Shown here in pieces: positions 48,816-56,956 of a stretch of 64,000 nucleotides of DNA (the stretch's first letter is position 1; every line of letters begins with the position of its first letter). Location: assembly GCA_034669505.1 (NCBI GenBank), contig JAXDNJ010000066.1, forward strand, positions 31,061 to 95,060. The letters are read 5' to 3'. The notes beneath the pieces are model-generated. The model saw only the letters and a program-made list of their open reading frames with translations, did no database searches and had not been told where the DNA came from. Origin of the DNA: JAFASC01 sp034669505 (GTDB lineage: Bacteria > Pseudomonadota > Alphaproteobacteria > Rhizobiales > Beijerinckiaceae). Position numbers and translations under genes: made by a program.

Positions 48816-49733
48816 ATGGCCGCACTCGGCGAAAAAATCCGCGCAGAAGGACACGATCTTCTTTCGTCCTACATCATCCGCCCCGATCCCTCCGATCCGC
48901 TTCTGTCGCAGGAAGTCGAGGCGATCGATCACACCGGCGCGAAGGTGAAGACGCGCGTCGTCGTCGAGCGGCCGCTGACGCTCTATCTCAACGCCCAGGA
49001 GATCGTCACCATGATGACGATCGGCGATCATCCCGACTACCTCGCGCTCGGCTACCTCCTGAACCAACTGATGCTCACGCCTGAGGACGAAATCACCGGG
49101 GTCGATTTCGACGAAGAACTCGATGTCGTCGTCGTGCGCACGGAAGCGCGGACGAATTTCGAAGAGAAGCTGAAGAAGCGCACCCTCACCTCGGGGTGCG
49201 CACAAGGTACGACCTTCGGCGATCTCATGGAGGCGATCGATCGCGCCAAATTGCCGCCGACGCCGCTTCGTACGTCATGGCTCTATCGGCTGCAGCACAT
49301 CATCAACCAGACACCGTCGCTTTATCTCGAAGCCGGCGCGATCCATGGCTGCGTGCTCTGCGAAGCGGATCGGCCCCTCGTCTATGTGGAAGACGTCGGC
49401 CGGCATAATGCCGTCGACAAGATCGCCGGTTGGATGTTGCAGACGCGCTGCGATCCCTCCAACAAGATATTCTACACGACGGGACGGCTGACGTCGGAGA
49501 TGGTGATCAAGACGGTGCGCATGGGCATTCCGGTGCTCGTCTCGCGCTCGGGCTTCACCGCATGGGGCGTCGAGCTTGCGCAGAAAGCCGGGCTGACGCT
49601 GATCGGCCGCATGCGCGGCAAGCGTTTCACCGTGGTCTCGGGCGCGGAGCGCATCATCTACGATGAAGATCCCGCCTCCGTCGAAGAGGAATCCGCGCGG
49701 CATCGCCGCAAAGGGGCAGGCGCGGATGAGTGA
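48816..49733 (+). CDS. fdhD: Formate dehydrogenase sulfur-transfer protein
   Basis: 305 residues. FdhD moves sulfur from a cysteine desulfurase to the molybdenum or tungsten centre of formate dehydrogenase. Its functional cysteine motif is SGCAQGTTFGD near residue 128, where the second cysteine of the E. coli CxxC is Gly. Other motifs are ERPLTLYLNAQEIVTMM and YVEDVGRHNAVDKIAGW, with the C-terminal TSEMVIKTVRMGIPVLVSRS. The ATG at 48816 avoids overlap with the upstream gene. It overlaps mobA by eight bases. Confidence 0.95.
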   Translation: MAALGEKIRAEGHDLLSSYIIRPDPSDPLLSQEVEAIDHTGAKVKTRVVVERPLTLYLNAQEIVTMMTIGDHPDYLALGYLLNQLMLTPEDEITGVDFDEELDVVVVRTEARTNFEEKLKKRTLTSGCAQGTTFGDLMEAIDRAKLPPTPLRTSWLYRLQHIINQTPSLYLEAGAIHGCVLCEADRPLVYVEDVGRHNAVDKIAGWMLQTRCDPSNKIFYTTGRLTSEMVIKTVRMGIPVLVSRSGFTAWGVELAQKAGLTLIGRMRGKRFTVVSGAERIIYDEDPASVEEESARHRRKGAGADE

Positions 49734-50355
49734 AGCGCCGGTCTGCGGCATCATTCTCGCCGGTGGCCTCGCGCGGCGCATGGGCGGGGGCGACAAGCCG
49801 CTGAAAGAGATCGCGGGCAAGCCGATTCTGGCGCATGTGATCGCGCGGCTGCAGCCGCAATGCGGGCGGCTCATGCTCAACGCCAACGGCGATGCGGCGC
49901 GCTTTGCGAGCTTCGGCTTGCCGGTTGTCGCGGACGATGTGCCGGATTTCGCCGGCCCGCTCGCCGGCATTTTGGCGGGGCTCGATTGGGCAGCGGCGAA
50001 TGCGGGCGACGTGGAGTGTGCGGTGAGCGTCGCGGCCGATACGCCGTTCATTCCGCCCGATTTGGTTCGCCGTCTGCAAGCGGCGCGGCTGGCGGAGTCG
50101 TGCGACATTGCGGTTGCGGCATCGTCCGGACGAACGCATCCCGTCATCTCGCTGTGGCCGGTCGCATTGCGAGCGGCGCTCCGCCGCGCGCTTGTCGAGG
50201 AAGGCGAACGCAAGATCGACAGCTTCACCGCGCGATACGAGGTCGCCGAGGTCAGCTGGCCGGATCAGCCTTACGATCCATTCTTCAATGTGAATGAGGC
50301 CGCCGACGTTGCGGCCGCGGAGGCGATTGCTGCGAGCGCAGAGCAATCGGGATGA
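49726..50355 (+). CDS. mobA: Molybdenum cofactor guanylyltransferase
   Basis: 209 residues. It adds GMP to molybdopterin to give the guanine-dinucleotide cofactor needed by FdhA. The GTP-binding start is GIILAGGLARRMGGGDKPL and the metal-site Asp is in VAADTPFIPPDL. It overlaps fdhD (ATGAGTGA), so cofactor supply is encoded in the formate locus. The longer open frame upstream lies within fdhD and is rejected. Its stop overlaps the next gene's start. Confidence 0.94.
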   Translation: MSEAPVCGIILAGGLARRMGGGDKPLKEIAGKPILAHVIARLQPQCGRLMLNANGDAARFASFGLPVVADDVPDFAGPLAGILAGLDWAAANAGDVECAVSVAADTPFIPPDLVRRLQAARLAESCDIAVAASSGRTHPVISLWPVALRAALRRALVEEGERKIDSFTARYEVAEVSWPDQPYDPFFNVNEAADVAAAEAIAASAEQSG

Positions 50356-51023
50356 TCGCGCCGAGCCTCGCGCTGAAATCTCGCCACACGTCGTGCCTCC
50401 ATCTCCCAGCTTTCGACGCCGCGCCGTTGCGACGCGCTCCGTTCGATCACGTCGTCATCGAAAACATCATCGCGTCCCACTATCTCGACGCGATCCTCGC
50501 GAGCTTTCCCGATGTGCCCGGTCCCGGTTCGCATGTGCCGGCGTCATTGAAAATCCGTGAGCCGTTCGCCGCCCTGCTTGCAGAACTCGAGAGTGACGCG
50601 CTCCGCCACGCCCTTGAGCGCAAATTCACAATCGATCTCGCCGGGCGGCCCCCGGTCACCACCATCCGCGGCGAGTTGCGTCTAAGCGATGGCGCGATCC
50701 ACACCGACTGTGGCTCGAAGCTGATCACCATCCTGCTCTATCTCAATCGCGATTGGCATGGACGGGGCGGACGCCTGCGGCTCCTGCGCTCGCCCGATCT
50801 CGACGATTACGCGATCGAGATTCCGCCGCTAGCCGGAACCCTGCTCGCCTTCCGCCGCACGGAAGCCTCATGGCACGGCCACGCGCCCTTCGCCGGCCGA
50901 CGCCGCGCCGTGCAGATGTGCTATGTGAGCAACCGCGCCATCGCAGTGCGGGAAGAACGCCGCCATCGCCTCGCCACGACCTTGAAGCGCATCGGGCGCG
51001 GGCTTCTGCGGCGCGCCGATTAA
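50352..51023 (+). CDS. 2OG-Fe(II) oxygenase family protein
   Basis: 223 residues. The iron ligands are His and Asp in GAIHTDCGSKLITILLYLN and a distal His near SWHGHAPFAG, followed by Arg (GRRRAVQM) for 2-oxoglutarate binding; this is the prolyl-4-hydroxylase-like subgroup. The C-terminus is Arg-rich. It overlaps mobA by four bases (ATGA), but no functional tie to formate metabolism is evident. The substrate is unknown. Confidence 0.83.
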   Translation: MIAPSLALKSRHTSCLHLPAFDAAPLRRAPFDHVVIENIIASHYLDAILASFPDVPGPGSHVPASLKIREPFAALLAELESDALRHALERKFTIDLAGRPPVTTIRGELRLSDGAIHTDCGSKLITILLYLNRDWHGRGGRLRLLRSPDLDDYAIEIPPLAGTLLAFRRTEASWHGHAPFAGRRRAVQMCYVSNRAIAVREERRHRLATTLKRIGRGLLRRAD

Positions 51024-51126
51024 TCTTCTGTCCAAAACTCCTCCCGAAGCCGCGAAACCGAACCGCCCAAGCTTGCGTTTGCCAAACGAGGCTACGAAGC
51101 TGCGCCTGTTCAAGAGGGCTTAAACC

Positions 51127-51291
51127 ATGTCGCTCGTTCTGATCATCATCATCCTTGTGCTCTTGTTCGGCGGCGGCGGCTATTACGGCTATCGCGGCGG
51201 CTATTACGGCGGCGGCGGCATCGGCATCGTCGGGCTTCTGCTGATCATCATCGTCCTGTGGCTGATTTTCGGCTCGGGCATGCGCTACTGA
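51127..51291 (+). CDS. DUF3309-type glycine/tyrosine membrane peptide
   Basis: 54 residues, starting MSLVLIIIILVLLFGGGGYY. One hydrophobic helix (about 2-14), a Gly/Tyr loop (YGYRGGYYGGGG), and a second hydrophobic helix (about 33-49). This is the pattern of the DUF3309 family, common in Hyphomicrobiales and without known role. A GAGGG ribosome site precedes the ATG. Confidence 0.85.
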   Translation: MSLVLIIIILVLLFGGGGYYGYRGGYYGGGGIGIVGLLLIIIVLWLIFGSGMRY

Positions 51292-51333
51292 GCTGCGTTA
51301 TCGGACGCCCAGATTGGGTTCACCGGCCGGGAC

Positions 51334-52251
51334 TCATCGCATGTTCTTCAGCTTCTCCAGCATGAAGTCGACGAAGACCTTCACCTTCGATTCCATCGTT
51401 GCGCGCGGTGTATAGAGGATCGATATTTCAAGCTCGGCGCTGATGCGCCAATCGTCGAGTACGTTCACGAGCGCGCCGCTCGCGATGTAGTCGCGCGACA
51501 TCACTTCGAAGACGACGGCAATGCCCGCGCCCTCCAGCGCAAAAGCGACGAGAGGATCGGGATCGTTTACCGCCATAACCGGCGCGAAAATGATCTCCTC
51601 GTATTGGTTGTCCTTTGTGAAGGAATAGGTGGACGGAACGGCATGCGGCCCGTAGCTGCGATCGAGCATGTTGGCAACGATCGCGATCGGATGATCGACG
51701 AGATCGCGCGGCGTGCGCGGCCGCTCGACACGCGCGAGATAAGCGGGCGAGGCAACCACCGCGAATCCGCCACGGTACAAAGCCCGCTTGATGTAGCTTG
51801 AATCGTGCTGCGGACCGGCGCGGATCGCGGCATCGATGCCGAATTCGACGAGGTTCAGTGGCGTGCTCGTCAAGAGCAGCTCGAGACGTATTTTCGGATA
51901 GCGCGCCATGAATTCCGGCAGCCAGGGCTCGAATTGCAGGCGCGAGAACGCGTGCGGCATCGTCACCCTGAGCACGCCGGACGGCTCGTCGTGGCGCTTG
52001 CGAGCGAAGGTCTCGGCCTCTTCGATTGCGGCAAACCCGCGGGCGGCGGTCTCGTAGACCGCCTGGCCGGTCTCGGTGACCGCCACCCGCCGGGTGGTAC
52101 GGCGCAGAAGCTGGCTGCCGAGCCGGGCCTCGAGTTCCTGGACCTTGCGGCTGACGGTCGTCGGCGGCAGGCCGAGCTGGCGGGCGGCGCCGACGAACGA
52201 GCCGCGTTCGACGACGCGGACGAAGATGAGGAGGTCGTCGTAACGCTGCAT
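51334..52251 (-). CDS. LysR family transcriptional regulator
   Basis: 305 residues. The N-terminal winged helix-turn-helix (about 1-60) reads LLIFVRVVERGSFVGAARQLGLPPTTVSRKVQELEARLG. The effector-binding domain runs from about 90 to 300. It is the CrgA/AaeR-like group by the RYDDLLIFVRV start. It is divergent from a small exported repeat peptide gene 153 bases away, which could be its target. Inducer unknown. Confidence 0.9.
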   Translation of the reverse strand: MQRYDDLLIFVRVVERGSFVGAARQLGLPPTTVSRKVQELEARLGSQLLRRTTRRVAVTETGQAVYETAARGFAAIEEAETFARKRHDEPSGVLRVTMPHAFSRLQFEPWLPEFMARYPKIRLELLLTSTPLNLVEFGIDAAIRAGPQHDSSYIKRALYRGGFAVVASPAYLARVERPRTPRDLVDHPIAIVANMLDRSYGPHAVPSTYSFTKDNQYEEIIFAPVMAVNDPDPLVAFALEGAGIAVVFEVMSRDYIASGALVNVLDDWRISAELEISILYTPRATMESKVKVFVDFMLEKLKNMR

Positions 52252-52404
52252 GTTCGCTCAATGCCGGCCAGACGGCGGCAGATTATCCAGTCTAGCGGGA
52301 TAATGAATTCTGGAAAAGGATGATTATGCCGACGGCACTTCGGCCTATGTCAAGCCTCGACAGCCGAGAACAACAACAAGGCTGAAAGAGACAGGAGACC
52401 GAAA

Positions 52405-52596
52405 ATGACAATCCTGAAAATCGCACTGCTCGCGAGCGTCCTGGTCACCAGCCCCGCCGCCGCTTTCGCCGCCGCCGCCCCTGAAGGGCACACCCAGCCG
52501 CAGATCGCGTCCTACAGCGCTCCGGAAGGCCAGACCCCGGCCCAGGTAGCCTCGTATAAGGCGCCGGAAGGCCAGACCCAGCCGCAGATCGGCTAA
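52405..52596 (+). CDS. Exported peptide with three APEGQT repeats
   Basis: 63 residues. Signal peptide to about residue 22 (AAAFAAA), then three tandem copies of a 13-14 residue unit of the form APEGxTxPQIASY. The ATG at 52405 follows AGGAGA with proper spacing. A strong terminator hairpin follows 18 bases after the stop. No known function. Proline/glutamine repeats suggest a small extended periplasmic or secreted peptide. Confidence 0.75.
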   Translation: MTILKIALLASVLVTSPAAAFAAAAPEGHTQPQIASYSAPEGQTPAQVASYKAPEGQTQPQIG

Positions 52597-52612
52597 TACC
52601 CCGGCGATTCCT

Positions 52613-52642
52613 ACCGGGAGCGGTGACACCACCGCTCCCGCC
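52613..52642 (+). terminator. Terminator hairpin after the APEGQT peptide gene
   Basis: A perfect 11-bp stem CGGGAGCGGTG/CACCGCTCCCG (52615-52625 with 52630-52640) has loop ACAC. It is followed by only a short T-run (CGTTTC), so it may be partial. Confidence 0.65.
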
Positions 52643-52658
52643 GTTTCGGACCAACCCC

Positions 52659-52817
52659 ATGCAAAAAATTCTAAAATTCCTGTTCGCGACCGCCCTGGTC
52701 CTTGGGCTCGCGAGCACGATTGTCGCTAGCGCGCATCCGATGCATCACACCGATCTGATGCGCGACGGCCATTCCGAAAAGGCCCAGCCGGTCGACACGT
52801 CGCACTGGCTGATCTGA
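52659..52817 (+). CDS. Small exported His-containing peptide
   Basis: 52 residues. The ATG at 52659 begins MQKILKFLFATALVLGLAST, a clear signal peptide. The mature part is short (HPMHHTDLMRDGHSEKAQPV, then DTSHWLI) with five histidines and two methionines. The in-frame ATG at 52623 lies inside the upstream hairpin and is rejected. A Rho-independent terminator follows, which supports a real transcript. Function unknown. Confidence 0.55.
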   Translation: MQKILKFLFATALVLGLASTIVASAHPMHHTDLMRDGHSEKAQPVDTSHWLI

Positions 52818-52838
52818 GCCGCCAAAGAAGCTGACCCT

Positions 52839-52868
52839 AAAGGCGAGGCTTCATGCCTGGCCTTTTTT
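52839..52868 (+). terminator. Rho-independent terminator
   Basis: Stem AAGGCGAGGC/GCCTGGCCTT (52840-52849 with 52855-52864, one mismatch), loop TTCAT, then TTTTTTG. It ends the small exported peptide gene. Confidence 0.85.
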
Positions 52869-52919
52869 GTTGTGCGCCTGCCTCTTGTGCGCAGCGCTAT
52901 CGGATGATTAGTCCCTCGC

Positions 52920-53429
52920 ATGCGTACTCGCCTGCCGCATGCCATCCTCCTGAGTGGAATTGCAATTTACGCCGGGGCTGGCCGGGCCCAGGACGCAGCG
53001 TTCGATGCGAAAGCCGCCGCCTTCATCCACAAGGAAGGCAAGACGACGATCGAAGGCCATGCATTCATCCGGCGCACCGACAACACCGTCGAGAACGCGG
53101 TCGGGCAAAGCGTGCGGCTCATTCCGGTGACGCCCTATAGTGAGGCGCGCTTTGCGCAATTCTACAAAGGCAAGAAATTCCTGCCGGCGCGGGAGATTCC
53201 AAAGCTCGAAGCCGACCCCGAATATGCGAGCTACACGCGCACGACGACAAGCGAATCAAGCGGACGGTTCACCTTCGATCATGTCGCGCCCGGCAAATAT
53301 TATGTGGCGACGCAGGTCATCTACCGCCCGAAGGGCAGCTTCTTTTCGGAGGGCGGCGCGCTGTACGATGTCATCACGGTGACCGGCAAGGAGACGAAAG
53401 CGATCAAGCTGGTGCTGACCGGCCCGTGA
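52920..53429 (+). CDS. Exported protein with carboxypeptidase-regulatory-like domain
   Basis: 169 residues with a signal peptide to about residue 24 (GAGRAQD). The C-terminal part has SGRFTFDHVAPGKYYVATQVIY, the beta-sandwich motif of carboxypeptidase-regulatory/transthyretin-like domains. The N-terminal mature part includes FIHKEGKTTIEGHAFIRR. It may bind carbohydrate or surface structures, but that is inference. It overlaps the nudix gene by four bases (GTGA). Confidence 0.78.
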   Translation: MRTRLPHAILLSGIAIYAGAGRAQDAAFDAKAAAFIHKEGKTTIEGHAFIRRTDNTVENAVGQSVRLIPVTPYSEARFAQFYKGKKFLPAREIPKLEADPEYASYTRTTTSESSGRFTFDHVAPGKYYVATQVIYRPKGSFFSEGGALYDVITVTGKETKAIKLVLTGP

Positions 53430-53833
53430 CTCCGCCGCTTCTGCTCGTCGTCGCCGTCGCGCTTGTCGATGCCGACAATCGCGTCCTCATCGCGCAGCGG
53501 CCGGCGCACAAAATGCTCGGCGGTTTGTGGGAATTCCCCGGCGGCAAGGTGCATCACGGCGAGCGGCCGGAAGACGCGCTCATCCGCGAGCTTGCCGAGG
53601 AGCTCGGCATCGAGGTCGAGGTCGCGTGTCTCGCGCCGCTCACCTTCGCCAGCCATCCTTATGACGAATTCCATCTCCTGATGCCGCTCTATATCTGCCG
53701 GAAGTGGAACGGCTTCGTGCGGCCACGCGAGGCGCAGGCGCTGAAATGGGTGCGCCCGCGCGATCTGCGGAACTATCCGATGCCGCCGGCCGACGCGCCG
53801 CTAATCCCGCCGCTTATCGATCTTTTGGGCTGA
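53426..53833 (+). CDS. mutT: Nudix hydrolase, MutT type
   Basis: 135 residues from a GTG start. The Nudix box GGKVHHGERPEDALIRELAE with EELGI fits G-x5-E-x7-R-E-U-x-E-E-x-G-U. The LWEFPGG segment and a C-terminal PLIPPLI tail fit MutT, which removes 8-oxo-dGTP. It could also be a related pyrophosphohydrolase. It is coupled to the exported protein gene upstream and convergent with the cyclase pseudogene. Confidence 0.88.
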   Translation: MTPPLLLVVAVALVDADNRVLIAQRPAHKMLGGLWEFPGGKVHHGERPEDALIRELAEELGIEVEVACLAPLTFASHPYDEFHLLMPLYICRKWNGFVRPREAQALKWVRPRDLRNYPMPPADAPLIPPLIDLLG

Positions 53834-53837
53834 GCCC

Positions 53838-54562
53838 TTACACCGGAAAGCAGGCGACCGTGAAGCCGGTGGAGGGCAGCGCCTCAAGATTGTGCAGCTT
53901 TTCGAGGTGAGAATAGCCGATGTGCCGCCCGGCGTTGTGGCCTTCCCAGACAAGCGACGCATCGTGGGTGGCGGCGTATTTCTTCGCCGTGTGCACGAAC
54001 GGCGCGTCCCAGCTCCAGCCATCGGTGCCGGTGAGCCGCACACCGCGCTCGAGCAGATACATCGTCGCCGCATATCCCATGCCGCAGCCCGACGGCACGT
54101 AATCCGGCGCGCCGTATTTCTTCCCGGCGCTCGTATTGACGACAACAATCTCGAGCGGCTGCAAGTCATGGCCGATGCGCTTCAGTTCCGCCTCGATATC
54201 GCGGGCTGCACAAGATAGCCATCGGCAAAATGCCGGAAATCGAGCTTCACGCCCGGTTGAAAGCACCATTCGAGCGGCACTTCGTCGATCGTCCACGAGC
54301 GCTCGCCGCGATTCATGGTGGGATGATAATGATAAGGCGCATCGAGATGCGTGCCGTTATGCGTGGAGATCGTCACCGTCTCAACCGCCGCATATCCCGC
54401 GCCGTCCGGCATGTCCTCGATCTTCAGCCCGGGAAAGAACGCCGTGATGTGGGGAAAACTCTGCTTGTGGTCGAGATAGGTGATCGAGACTTCCATGCCC
54501 GGCGGATCGGCGGGGATCTTGTTGGCGAGCGGCACGGAAATGTCGATGATTTTTCGCGGCAT
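53838..54562 (-). pseudogene. Cyclase-family (kynurenine formamidase-like) gene with a frameshift
   Basis: The ATG at 54562 begins MPRKIIDISVPLANKIP. The metal motif HNGTHLDAPYHYHPT is intact. Near 54205 the frame leaves homology after HFADGYLV and stops at 54182. The neighbouring frame resumes with AARDIEAELKRIGHDLQPLEIVVVN, GCGMGYAATMYLLERGVRLTGTD and WEGHNAG and ends ACFPV at 53838. A single-base loss explains the break. The C-terminus also ends right after FPV, where family members usually continue. If the base is a sequencing error, the gene would be an intact metal-dependent hydrolase. Confidence 0.8.
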
Positions 54563-54677
54563 GGTTCCTCCGGGATGGCGTGAGACGGACCGCAGCGGCC
54601 ATCGGCCTTGACCTTGGGTGGCGAAGTTTGCGTAAGTGCGCCCGCCTCGGTCAACACGCGCTAGAGACTCCCATTTT

Positions 54678-55268
54678 ATGAAGATCACGCTTGTGGGTTC
54701 GCGATATTTTGGCCGCGCCGTCCTCGATCTGCTTTTGAAAGAGCCGGGACTAGAGATCGGGCGCGTCACTGTCCCTTCCGCGGACGACAGGCTGGCCGAA
54801 GGCGCGCGTGCCGCCGGCATCGATGTCTATGTGCATGAGAACCCGCATATCGTGCCGATCGACGCCATTGCGCCGGGGACCGATCTCATCGTGACGGCGC
54901 ATAGCCATGCGCGCGTGGCCCATGATGCCGTTGCGAGCGCGCGGCTCGGCGGCATCGGCTACCACCCGTCGCTGCTGCCGCGCCACCGCGGCATGGCGGC
55001 CGTGGAATGGACCGTAAAGGAAGGGGATCCGATTGCCGGCGGCACGATCTATCATCTTGCCGATAAGCTGGACGCGGGTCCGATCGCCGCGCAAGACTGG
55101 GTGTTCGTCAAGAAGGGTGAGGGCGCCCGCGAACTCTGGGAACGCGCGTTGGCGCCGCTCGGGTTGCGCCTTATCATGGAGGTCGTGCGCCATGCGCGCG
55201 ATGAAGGCGAATTGCCGGCGACGCCGCAGGACGAGCAATTCGCGACCCGCGCGCCGAAGCTCGACTGA
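54678..55268 (+). CDS. Formyltransferase family protein
   Basis: 196 residues from the ATG at 54678. It has the formyltransferase fold shared by methionyl-tRNA formyltransferase and GAR transformylase. The catalytic His is in GYHPSLLPRHRGM. GGTIYHLADKLDAGPI supplies the catalytic Asp. It is about 110 residues shorter than Fmt and lacks the C-terminal tRNA-binding domain. The natural substrate is probably a small amine or sugar-amine. Divergent from the cyclase pseudogene and 21 bases before the FAH-family gene. Confidence 0.85.
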   Translation: MKITLVGSRYFGRAVLDLLLKEPGLEIGRVTVPSADDRLAEGARAAGIDVYVHENPHIVPIDAIAPGTDLIVTAHSHARVAHDAVASARLGGIGYHPSLLPRHRGMAAVEWTVKEGDPIAGGTIYHLADKLDAGPIAAQDWVFVKKGEGARELWERALAPLGLRLIMEVVRHARDEGELPATPQDEQFATRAPKLD

Positions 55269-55289
55269 AGCAAGGGTAGAGCGAAGGAA

Positions 55290-56153
55290 ATGCGCCTCGC
55301 CTCTTATCTCCTGAATGGCAAGCCGCATTATGGTGCGGTCGCCGGCCACGGCATCGTCGATCTCACGCCGCATATCGGCGAGGACTTTCCGACGCTGAAA
55401 GCGCTGATCGAGCACGATGGCCATGCGCGCGCGATGGATGTCGCGGCTGCGCACCGGCCTGATCTCGCTTTCAGCGACGTGACCTTCCTTTCGCCGATTC
55501 CCGATCCGCAAAAGCTCTGGTGCATCGGCGTCAACTACAAAGACCGCAACGAGGAATATAAAGACGCGTCCGAACTGCCGAAATATCCGAGCCTGTTCGT
55601 GCGCGCGCCGACATCGGTGGTGGGCCACGATCAGCCGATCGTGCGTCCGCGCGTATCTGAGCAGCTCGACTATGAAGGCGAAATCGTCATCGTCGTCGGC
55701 AGGGAAGGCCGCCGCATCCGACGCGAGCGCGCGCACAAGCACATTTTCGGGCTGACGCTTTGCAACGAAGGCTCCGTGCGCGATTGGTTGCGCCACGGCA
55801 AATTCAACGTGACGCAGGGCAAGAATTTCGATCGCTCCGGCTCTATAGGGCCGTGGATTGTCACGTCGGATGAAGTCTCGCCGGCCGATCCGCTCGACGT
55901 CATGACGCGGGTCAACGGCGAGATGCGCCAGCACGATTCGACGGAACGTATGATGTTCCCGTTCGATTTCCTGATCGAATATCTCTCGACCTTCGCGACG
56001 CTGAAGCCCGGCGATCTCATCGCGACCGGCACGCCGACCGGCGCCGGCGCGCGCTTCGATCCGCCGAAATGGCTCAAGCCGGGCGACATTGTCGAGGTCG
56101 AGTCGCCTGCTATCGGCATTCTGCGCAACACAATCGTCGACGAGGAGTTTTGA
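55290..56153 (+). CDS. Fumarylacetoacetate hydrolase family protein
   Basis: 287 residues. Metal ligands are in the LDYEGEIVIVVGREG segment and the Asp is in TQGKNFDRSG. The C-terminal barrel has GDLIATGTPTGAG and PGDIVEVE. Family members hydrolyse or decarboxylate acylpyruvates and ring-cleavage products. The stop overlaps the HpaH-like gene (TGATG at 56151), which suggests consecutive steps on one keto-acid. Confidence 0.9.
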   Translation: MRLASYLLNGKPHYGAVAGHGIVDLTPHIGEDFPTLKALIEHDGHARAMDVAAAHRPDLAFSDVTFLSPIPDPQKLWCIGVNYKDRNEEYKDASELPKYPSLFVRAPTSVVGHDQPIVRPRVSEQLDYEGEIVIVVGREGRRIRRERAHKHIFGLTLCNEGSVRDWLRHGKFNVTQGKNFDRSGSIGPWIVTSDEVSPADPLDVMTRVNGEMRQHDSTERMMFPFDFLIEYLSTFATLKPGDLIATGTPTGAGARFDPPKWLKPGDIVEVESPAIGILRNTIVDEEF

Positions 56154-56956
56154 TGCTCGACGAGGCTACGATCGCGGAGTTGGCGCAGAGGCTGCAAAAA
56201 GCGGAAGACGACAAAACCTTCATCCGCATGTTCTCGATCGATCACCCCGGCATGACGATCGAGGACGCCTACGCGATCCAACGCGCCTGGACGGCGATCA
56301 AGCTCGCCAAGGGCCGTGTCATCAAGGGTCATAAGATCGGCCTCACCTCGCGCGCGATGCAGAGCGCCGTCGGCATCGATGAGCCGGATTACGGTGTTTT
56401 GTTCGACGATATGTTCTGGAACGACGGCGCCGTCATTCCGTTCGAGAAATATCTCTCGGCGCGAGTCGAGGTGGAACTCGCCTTCGTGCTGGGAAAACCG
56501 CTCGCCGGACCGGATTGCACCATTTTCGATGTTCTCGACGCCACGTCTTACGTGACGCCAGCGCTCGAAATCCTGGAATCGCGCATGCACCGGCTCGACC
56601 CCGAGACGAAAGCCACCCGCAAAGTCACCGACACGATTTCGGACAATGCCGCCAATGCGGCGATCGTCACCGGCGGGCGCCCCTTCCGGCCGGAAGACGT
56701 CGATCTGCGCTGGGTCTCGGCGCTGCTCTTCCGCAACGGTCAGATCGAGGAGACCGGCGTCGCCGCGGGCGTGCTCAACAATCCGGCGCAGGGTGTGGCG
56801 TGGCTCGCCAATCGCCTCGCGCCGCATGGCGAGCGCCTGCAGGCCGGGGAAGTCGTGCTGTCGGGCTCGTTCACGCGTCCCGTCGACCTGCGCAAAGGCG
56901 ACACGTTTCACGCGGACTACGGCCCATACGGTTCCGTATCGTGTCACTTCGCATGA
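56153..56956 (+). CDS. hpaH: 2-oxo-hept-3-ene-1,7-dioate hydratase-like enzyme
   Basis: 267 residues, the same length as E. coli HpaH. Family features include GRVIKGHKIGLTSRAMQ near the substrate site, the metal-binding VEVELAFVLGKPL pattern, and SDNAANAAIVTGGRPF. HpaH hydrates the 2-oxo-heptenedioate made from homoprotocatechuate. Here only one upstream FAH-family neighbour is present, so the exact pathway is uncertain. It overlaps the next gene by four bases (ATGA). Confidence 0.85.
   Translation: MLDEATIAELAQRLQKAEDDKTFIRMFSIDHPGMTIEDAYAIQRAWTAIKLAKGRVIKGHKIGLTSRAMQSAVGIDEPDYGVLFDDMFWNDGAVIPFEKYLSARVEVELAFVLGKPLAGPDCTIFDVLDATSYVTPALEILESRMHRLDPETKATRKVTDTISDNAANAAIVTGGRPFRPEDVDLRWVSALLFRNGQIEETGVAAGVLNNPAQGVAWLANRLAPHGERLQAGEVVLSGSFTRPVDLRKGDTFHADYGPYGSVSCHFA

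Noticed and set aside
56515..56952. Upstream extension of the lytic transglycosylase into hpaH
   Set aside because: The extension is out of frame with hpaH, has no family similarity and would bury the signal peptide.
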